From positions 15,117-61,862 of the forward strand of contig NZ_JABAZW010000010.1 of NCBI RefSeq assembly GCF_018608325.1: DNA of 46,746 nucleotides, read 5' to 3'. The DNA comes from Brevundimonas sp. (lineage in GTDB: Bacteria > Pseudomonadota > Alphaproteobacteria > Caulobacterales > Caulobacteraceae). Both the position numbers and the translations under genes were made by a program. The notes under the pieces are model-generated. The model saw only the letters and a program-made list of their open reading frames with translations, made no database searches and was not told where the DNA came from. Numbering within the stretch: position 1 is the stretch's first letter; the number at the start of each line of letters is the position of its first letter. Shown in pieces: positions 42,303-46,746 of this stretch.

Positions 42303-43214
42303 TCAGGCGGCGATGACGGCGTGACGCAGGCGGCCGATGCCCTGCACCTCGGCCTCGATGGTGTCGCCGGGCCACAGCCATTCCTGCGGATCAAGACCGG
42401 CGCCGACGCCTGCGGGCGTGCCTGTGGCGATGATGTCGCCCGGCTCCAGGGTGATGCCCTGGCTGATGTCGGCGATCAGTTCATCGACCTTGAACAGCAT
42501 ATAGGCGGTGTTGCTGGACTGCTTCTGCACGCCGTTGACCGACAGGCTGAGGTCCAGGGTCTGCGGGTCCGGGATTTCGTCGGCGGTGACGATGCACGGC
42601 CCCATGGGGGCGAAGGTGTCTTGGCCCTTGGAATAGATCCACTGACCCGCGCGGCGGCAGTCGCGGGCGCTCATGTCGATCAGCACCGTATAGCCGAAGA
42701 CGTGGGTCAGGGCGTCTTCACGCGCCACGCCCTTGGCGGCGACGCCGATGACCGCGGCCAACTCGACTTCCCAGTCCAGTTGCTGGGTGATCTTGGCGTT
42801 GTGGACGATGGGATCACCGGGGCCGACGACCGTGGTCGGGGGTTTGGAGAAGATGACCGGCTGGCGCGGCAGGTCCGCGGACGTGTCCAGCGAACGGGCG
42901 GATTCCGCCACATGCTCGGTATAGTTCAGGCCGATGCCGAAGATGTTCTTGCGCGGGCGGGGGATGGGGGCCAGCAGCTTCACATTGGCCAGAGGCGTCG
43001 CCACGCCAACGGGGAAGAGGTCATTGGCCGCTGCGATCAGGTTGCTGGCGACCGTCACGGCGTTGGGGCCCAGGTCGATGAACTCCAGCATGGTGGACGG
43101 CAGCGGCGTGTTGGTCGCCGCGCCCAGTCGCTGAAGGTCCACCACCAGGGAGCCGCTGATGGCGCCCAGTCGGGCTTCGGCCTCTACGGACGCGCGGTAG
43201 GTTACAAGGCGCAT
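42303..43214 (-). CDS. Fumarylacetoacetate hydrolase-family protein, probable fumarylpyruvate-type hydrolase
   Basis: A 303-residue FAH-fold hydrolase. The C-terminal catalytic domain (about 85-300) opens with FGIGLNYTEHVAES. It has the metal ligands in DWEVELAAVIG and a downstream Asp in YTVLIDMSARD, and ends with IATGTPAGVG. The start at 43214 is chosen over a much longer frame because the upstream part overlaps the dioxygenase gene in another frame. It begins 22 bp after the dioxygenase stop, so the two are one operon. In gentisate pathways such an enzyme splits maleyl- or fumarylpyruvate. If the ring substrate is 5-hydroxyanthranilate, it would act on an amino analogue or after deamination. 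No maleylpyruvate isomerase gene is seen, so direct hydrolysis of the maleyl form is possible. Confidence 0.85.
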   Translation of the reverse strand: MRLVTYRASVEAEARLGAISGSLVVDLQRLGAATNTPLPSTMLEFIDLGPNAVTVASNLIAAANDLFPVGVATPLANVKLLAPIPRPRKNIFGIGLNYTEHVAESARSLDTSADLPRQPVIFSKPPTTVVGPGDPIVHNAKITQQLDWEVELAAVIGVAAKGVAREDALTHVFGYTVLIDMSARDCRRAGQWIYSKGQDTFAPMGPCIVTADEIPDPQTLDLSLSVNGVQKQSSNTAYMLFKVDELIADISQGITLEPGDIIATGTPAGVGAGLDPQEWLWPGDTIEAEVQGIGRLRHAVIAA

Positions 43215-43236
43215 GATCTGGTCTTTCTGGAAGGAG

Positions 43237-44367
43237 CTAGCGAGAGAGAATGGGTTGACGGCCGTCGTTCTCGCCCAGGGCTTCCTCACGATAGAGGCCC
43301 AGGGCGCGGATGGACGGCAGGTCGTTGAAGGAGAACAGGCAGGCGTCTTCGCGATCTGACGCATTGGCATGCTCGTGATAGGCCCAGGACGGGACCACGA
43401 AGATGTCCCGTTCCTTCCAGTCGAAGCGGCGGCCGTTGATGACCGAATATCCGGCCCCCTTGGCGCACTGATAGACAATACTGCCCGTGTGGCGGTGCGC
43501 GCGCGTGTGTTCGCTGGGGCGCAGCATCTGCATCGCCGCCCCTATGGTCTGCATGACGGGACCGCCGGTGTGCGGGTTCACATATTCCATGTGGACGCCG
43601 TCGTAGGGCGAGCCGTCAGTGACGCGGGCGAACTTCTCCAGCGCCTCATAGGTCGGCGCCCATTCGTATTTCAGCAGGGGCGAATAGCGGCGCGTCCAGC
43701 CGTGTTCGGCCGGACGCAGGCCTGCGCCCGCCCAGGTCGCCGTACTGTCGTCGATAGGATAGGCGATAGCCTGGTTCAGGTCCGGGTGGACCTCATAGAA
43801 GTTGGCCTCCAGCGCATTCATCAGCGGGATGTCCAGCCCGTCCTGCCAGATGCAGACCGTGCCGGATTCATCAACGCCGTGTTCGTGCCATGTGCCGTTG
43901 GGCGTCAGGACGAAGTCGTTGGCGCCGAGGGTCATCTTGTGCCCGTCGACATTTGTGAAGGCGCCGCTGCCCTCCATGATGAACCGCAAGGCCGAGGCGC
44001 TGTGACGATGGCTGGATGCGCATTCGCCCGGCTTCATCACCTGCAGGCCGGAATAGAGCCAGCCGACGGCGGCGACCACGTCCGCGCGGCCTTCGTTCTC
44101 CAGATAGATGACGCGGCGTCCCGCCTGTTCCGGCGTCACCAGCTCCAGCGCCTTCAGCACATGGTCGCGCAGGTCGTCATAGCGCCACAGCATGGGCTTT
44201 GACGTCGAGACCGGCTCCCACGGTTCGATCTTGTTGGCGACGGTCCACAGGGCGCCGACGCCCAGGCCGGAAAGCTGTTTGTAATAGTCGACCAGTGCGG
44301 GCGTATCGGCGACATTGGCGCGGCCAATGACGTCCTCCCGGTACTGATCATATCCGCCAACGGACAT
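43237..44367 (-). CDS. Gentisate 1,2-dioxygenase-like double-cupin ring-cleaving dioxygenase
   Basis: A 376-residue bicupin. The first cupin (about 105-200) has the iron-ligand pattern SSHRHSASALRFIMEG and a later TWHEHG. The second (about 275-350) has RAHRHTGSIVYQ and WAYHEHAN. Length and motif order match gentisate 1,2-dioxygenases, which also include 5-nitrosalicylate and related dioxygenases. These Fe(II) enzymes cleave between the carboxyl-bearing carbon and the neighbouring hydroxylated or amino carbon. GGGAGG lies six bases before the start. The gene leads an operon with the FAH-fold hydrolase. An 18-bp near-palindrome 23-40 bp upstream matches the one before the monooxygenase operon. 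Given the neighbours, gentisate and 5-hydroxyanthranilate are the two leading substrates. Confidence 0.87.
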   Translation of the reverse strand: MSVGGYDQYREDVIGRANVADTPALVDYYKQLSGLGVGALWTVANKIEPWEPVSTSKPMLWRYDDLRDHVLKALELVTPEQAGRRVIYLENEGRADVVAAVGWLYSGLQVMKPGECASSHRHSASALRFIMEGSGAFTNVDGHKMTLGANDFVLTPNGTWHEHGVDESGTVCIWQDGLDIPLMNALEANFYEVHPDLNQAIAYPIDDSTATWAGAGLRPAEHGWTRRYSPLLKYEWAPTYEALEKFARVTDGSPYDGVHMEYVNPHTGGPVMQTIGAAMQMLRPSEHTRAHRHTGSIVYQCAKGAGYSVINGRRFDWKERDIFVVPSWAYHEHANASDREDACLFSFNDLPSIRALGLYREEALGENDGRQPILSR

Positions 44368-44389
44368 GGACGCCTCCCTTCGGTCAATA

Positions 44390-44407
44390 TATTATAGGTC
44401 TAAAATA
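44390..44407 (-). promoter_or_regulatory. Near-palindromic operator candidate between ring-cleavage and nitrilase operons
   Basis: TATTATAGGTCTAAAATA matches 15 of 18 bases of the element at 39001-39018. It lies 23 bp from the dioxygenase start and 65 bp from the nitrilase start, so one bound regulator could govern both divergent operons. Confidence 0.62.
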
Positions 44408-44471
44408 TCTTCCATTTACTGTCAAATGCAACTAATCTGCACAGTGTCAGTCGAGGTATCGGAGAGTCCGC

Positions 44472-45413
44472 ATGAGCCCGTCCTACAAGGCCGCCGTCGT
44501 CCAGGCCGCATCTTCGCCCCATGATCCTCAAGCTTCAGCAGACAAGGCGGCGGGTCTGATCCGCGAGGCGGCCTCTGCGGGCGCGAAGCTGATCGTATTT
44601 CCGGAGGCCTTCCTGGGCGGTTATCCCAAGGGGGCGTCGTTCGGCACGCCTGTGGGCATGCGCAAGCCGGAAGGGCGCGCGGACTATCAGCGCTATTACG
44701 AAGGGGCGGTCGATCTGGACGGTCCCGAGGTCGGCGCGGTGGTTGAGGCGGTCGCTGAAACCGAGGCCTTCGTGGTCATGGGAGTGATCGAGCGCGACGG
44801 CGGCACCCTGTACTGCACGGCCCTGTTCTTCGACGGCGGGCGGGGTCTGATCGCCAAGCACCGCAAGCTGATGCCCACGGGCGCAGAGCGTCTGATCTGG
44901 GGCTTCGGCGACGGCTCGACCCTGCCGGTGATCGAAACCAGCCTAGGCCGGATCGGCGCCGTGATCTGCTGGGAGAACTATATGCCGATGCTGCGCATGG
45001 CGATGTATGATCAGGGGATCAGCATCTATTGCGCGCCGACGGCGGACGACCGCGACGGCTGGGCCGCGACGATGCAGCATGTCGCGCTGGAGGGGCGGTG
45101 CTTCGTCCTGTCGGCCTGTCAGCATATTCGTCGGGGCGCCTACGCCGCCGACTATGACTGTGCGCTTGGCGATGACCCGGATACGATCCTGATGCGCGGC
45201 GGCAGCATGATCGTCGCGCCGCTGGGTGAGGTTCTGGCCGGGCCTGACTATTCGGGCGAGACCATCCTTTATGCCGACATCGATCTGTCGGCGGTGACGC
45301 GCGGCAAATATGATTTCGACGTGGCGGGCCATTATTCGCGGCCGGATGTGTTCCAGCTCAGCGTCAACGCCGCGCCGCAGGCGCCGGTCGCCTGGAAGGG
45401 CGGCAAGGGCTGA
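44472..45413 (+). CDS. Nitrilase (carbon-nitrogen hydrolase superfamily)
   Basis: A 313-residue enzyme with the nitrilase catalytic residues in place: E45 (IVFPEAFLGGYPKG), K132 (IAKHRKLMPTG) and C166 (GAVICWENYMP). The CWEN form and GGYPKG are typical of true nitrilases, including arylacetonitrilases and plant-type nitrilases, rather than amidases. Such enzymes turn a nitrile into the acid and ammonia. In this island an indole- or aryl-nitrile (for example indole-3-acetonitrile) would make sense as an entry substrate, but the link is only by neighbourhood. GTATCGGAGAG precedes the start. The stop shares one base with the next start (TGATG), so it is coupled to the flavin reductase-like gene. 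Confidence 0.9.
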   Translation: MSPSYKAAVVQAASSPHDPQASADKAAGLIREAASAGAKLIVFPEAFLGGYPKGASFGTPVGMRKPEGRADYQRYYEGAVDLDGPEVGAVVEAVAETEAFVVMGVIERDGGTLYCTALFFDGGRGLIAKHRKLMPTGAERLIWGFGDGSTLPVIETSLGRIGAVICWENYMPMLRMAMYDQGISIYCAPTADDRDGWAATMQHVALEGRCFVLSACQHIRRGAYAADYDCALGDDPDTILMRGGSMIVAPLGEVLAGPDYSGETILYADIDLSAVTRGKYDFDVAGHYSRPDVFQLSVNAAPQAPVAWKGGKG

Positions 45414-46045
45414 TGCAGTTCGACTTCAGTCGTCTGGCCGCCGCTGATCGTTACAAGCTGATGAGCGCATCGATCACGCCCCGGCCCATCGCCTGGGTGA
45501 CCAGCCTGTCGAAGGCCGGCGTCAGGAACGCGGCGCCCTACAGTTTCTTCAACATGATGTCGGCGGAGCCGCCTTTGGTGGCTCTGGGGCTGATGCGGCG
45601 GCCTGACGGCGCCTATAAGGACACCTGCGCCAATATTCTGGAGACGGGCGAGTTCGTCGTGAACCTGGTGGCCGAGGCCGATCTGGATGCGATGAACTTC
45701 ACCTGCATCGACGCCCCGCCCGGTATTGATGAACTGCACGTGGGGGCCATCGAGACCGTGGCGTCAGTCGATGTCGCGCCGCCGCGCATCGTCTCGGCGC
45801 CGGTCAGCATGGAGTGCCGTTTGAAGCATCGGATCGACGTCAGCGACGCCTCGACCGTGGTGCTGGGCGAGGTGACGGTCTTCCATATCGACAACCGTTT
45901 CGTTGACGGCGAGCGCCTGCATGTCGATGCCGCCGCAATGGGATTGGTGGCGCGGATGCATGGCGCGGGTTGGTACGCGCGTCGGCCCGACATGGTGCGG
46001 CGTGACCGGCCTGCCTGGGCGGATTTCTGCGAACAGACGGGCTGA
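45413..46045 (+). CDS. Flavin reductase-like FMN-binding (DIM6/NTAB family) protein
   Basis: A 210-residue split-barrel flavoprotein. The signature region is MSASITPRPIAWVTSLSKAGVRNAAPYSFF, followed by SAEPPLVALGLMRR and DTCANILETGEFVVNLV, the typical FMN-binding pattern of the DIM6/NTAB family. Members reduce flavins for monooxygenases or serve as flavin-dependent oxidoreductases. No separate FMNH2-dependent oxygenase component is seen in the window, so its partner is unknown; it might lie elsewhere or the protein may act alone. It is translationally coupled to the nitrilase gene. A 157-bp gap with a palindrome follows before the amidohydrolase. Confidence 0.87.
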   Translation: MQFDFSRLAAADRYKLMSASITPRPIAWVTSLSKAGVRNAAPYSFFNMMSAEPPLVALGLMRRPDGAYKDTCANILETGEFVVNLVAEADLDAMNFTCIDAPPGIDELHVGAIETVASVDVAPPRIVSAPVSMECRLKHRIDVSDASTVVLGEVTVFHIDNRFVDGERLHVDAAAMGLVARMHGAGWYARRPDMVRRDRPAWADFCEQTG

Positions 46046-46092
46046 CGGTCGCTGCGGCCTGATCAGGTGCGCCGGAAAGCCGCGCCTCGTAT

Positions 46093-46109
46093 GTTGCGAA
46101 AAACGCAAC
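46093..46109 (+). promoter_or_regulatory. Palindrome GTTGCG-N5-CGCAAC upstream of the amidohydrolase
   Basis: A perfect 6-bp inverted repeat around AAAAA, 94 bp before the amidohydrolase start. It shares TTGC...GCAA ends with the repeat at 38454-38465, though the spacing differs by three bases. It is not followed by a T-run. Confidence 0.45.
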
Positions 46110-46202
46110 TTCATGAGGCTTGTTGTTGCATTGTTACTTACGAACGGACTTTTAAAGTGATCCTGCGGGTCGCGTAAAGACGGTCTGTTTTCGGAGGGGA
46201 AA

Positions 46203-46746
46203 ATGAGCAAATCGATCCTAAATCGCTGGTTGCGAAGCTGCGCCGTCGTGGTGGCTTTCGCCGCATCGACAGCGGTCGCCGCGCCTGCCGATAAGCGCGT
46301 GGCTCTGGTGGGCGGTTCGGTGGTGTCCGTTGAAAACGGGACAACGCTGAATGACGCGGTGGTCCTGATCGAGGGTGAGCGTATCGTCCAGATCGGCCCG
46401 CGCGCCTCGGTCGTCGTGCCCCAGGACGCCGAGGTCGTGCCGATGGACGGCCGCTGGCTGATCCCCGGCCTGATGAACATGCACGTCCATTTCGGGCTCA
46501 AGCTGCCGGGTGCGGCGGGCGCCGAACTGCAGAATGAAACCGACGCCCAGCAGGCGCTGCGGATGGCGGCGAACGCGCGCCGGTCCCTGCATGCTGGCGT
46601 GACCACGGTGCGTCTGGTCGCCGAGAGCCACGGCAATGATTTCGCCCTGCGCCGCGCCATTGAGCGTGGTGAGGCGGTCGGCCCACGGATCGAAACGGCG
46701 GGCGAGCTGATTGTGCCGACGGGCGGTCATGGCTTCCTGGAAGTGG
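46203..46746 (+). CDS. Secreted amidohydrolase (imidazolonepropionase/prolidase-like), N-terminal part
   Basis: The frame starts at ATG 46203 after CGGAGGGGAAA and stays open to the window edge, so the C-terminus is missing. The first 27 residues (MSKSILNRWLRSCAV... to AVAA) are a signal peptide. Then ALVGGSVVSVENG leads into the small beta-domain of amidohydrolases. WLIPGLMNMHVHFG carries the HxH metal-binding pair that opens the TIM-barrel, and RRSLHAGVTTVRLVAES follows as in the family. The readable part is 181 residues; relatives have 400-470. Periplasmic members in Caulobacterales are often dipeptidase- or carnosinase-like, but the substrate is not readable. It may be unrelated to the catabolic genes before it, since a separate leader precedes it. 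Confidence 0.85.
   Translation, partial: MSKSILNRWLRSCAVVVAFAASTAVAAPADKRVALVGGSVVSVENGTTLNDAVVLIEGERIVQIGPRASVVVPQDAEVVPMDGRWLIPGLMNMHVHFGLKLPGAAGAELQNETDAQQALRMAANARRSLHAGVTTVRLVAESHGNDFALRRAIERGEAVGPRIETAGELIVPTGGHGFLEV

Overview
The window looks like chromosomal DNA of a GC-rich alphaproteobacterium, most likely a Caulobacteraceae member of the Brevundimonas type. The reasons are four large TonB-dependent receptors of the 'VVTGSRI' kind, a Gram-negative class sortase with its single dedicated target, Shine-Dalgarno-led genes with ATGA or TGATG overlaps, and alphaproteobacterial-looking protein sequences. This is an inference from family impressions; no 16S or database comparison was possible. 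No tRNA, rRNA, CRISPR array, intact insertion sequence or phage gene was recognised.

Layout. (1) 1-5.2 kb: the tail of an S10 carboxypeptidase-like gene, an enolase-superfamily enzyme overlapping an MFS transporter, and a convergent secreted M61-like metallopeptidase with a PDZ domain; a strong hairpin terminator lies between them. (2) 5.7-11.8 kb: two successive stand-alone TonB-dependent receptors separated by an AT-rich gap with a perfect 13-bp inverted repeat, then 1.1 kb without a recognisable gene. (3) 12.9-20.9 kb: a nutrient-sensing and uptake module made of a TonB receptor (minus strand), a divergent response regulator/histidine kinase/periplasmic binding protein operon resembling PgtA-PgtB-PgtC or TctD-TctE, and a CitMHS-type citrate transporter. 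The receptor and the transporter carry the same direct repeat, TGACAG-N5-TGACAG, in the same orientation upstream, which suggests one regulon for tricarboxylate or metal-citrate uptake across both membranes. (4) 21-22.2 kb: a secreted beta-lactamase-fold serine hydrolase.

(5) 22.6-29.7 kb: a tight five-gene operon of a TonB receptor, a periplasmic TlpA-like protein with a CxxS site, a di-heme cytochrome c peroxidase, a PD40 beta-propeller lipoprotein and an M28 aminopeptidase with a PDZ domain. I do not recognise this combination as a named system. It is followed by the remains of a FecI-like ECF sigma factor gene. (6) 30.4-34.0 kb: a class GN sortase, its VIT/vWA target with an LPQTA sorting signal, and a divergent HTH regulator.

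(7) 34.1-46.0 kb: an aromatic catabolic island. An isatin hydrolase-like enzyme is coupled to a two-subunit indolepyruvate:ferredoxin oxidoreductase-like enzyme whose alpha gene is frameshifted here. Divergently there are MarR, a fused aryl-CoA monooxygenase/Old Yellow Enzyme protein (2-aminobenzoyl-CoA or salicylyl-CoA hydroxylase type), a second MarR and a 4HBT thioesterase. Then come a gentisate-type ring-cleaving dioxygenase with a fumarylacetoacetase-fold hydrolase, and divergently a nitrilase with a flavin reductase-like protein. The parts fit a hypothetical route isatin -> isatinate (2-aminophenylglyoxylate) -> anthraniloyl-CoA -> 5-hydroxyanthraniloyl-CoA -> 5-hydroxyanthranilate -> gentisate-type ring cleavage -> hydrolysis. 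Two operons of this island share an 18-bp near-palindrome (15 of 18 identical), a likely MarR operator. (8) From 46.2 kb a secreted amidohydrolase begins and runs off the window.
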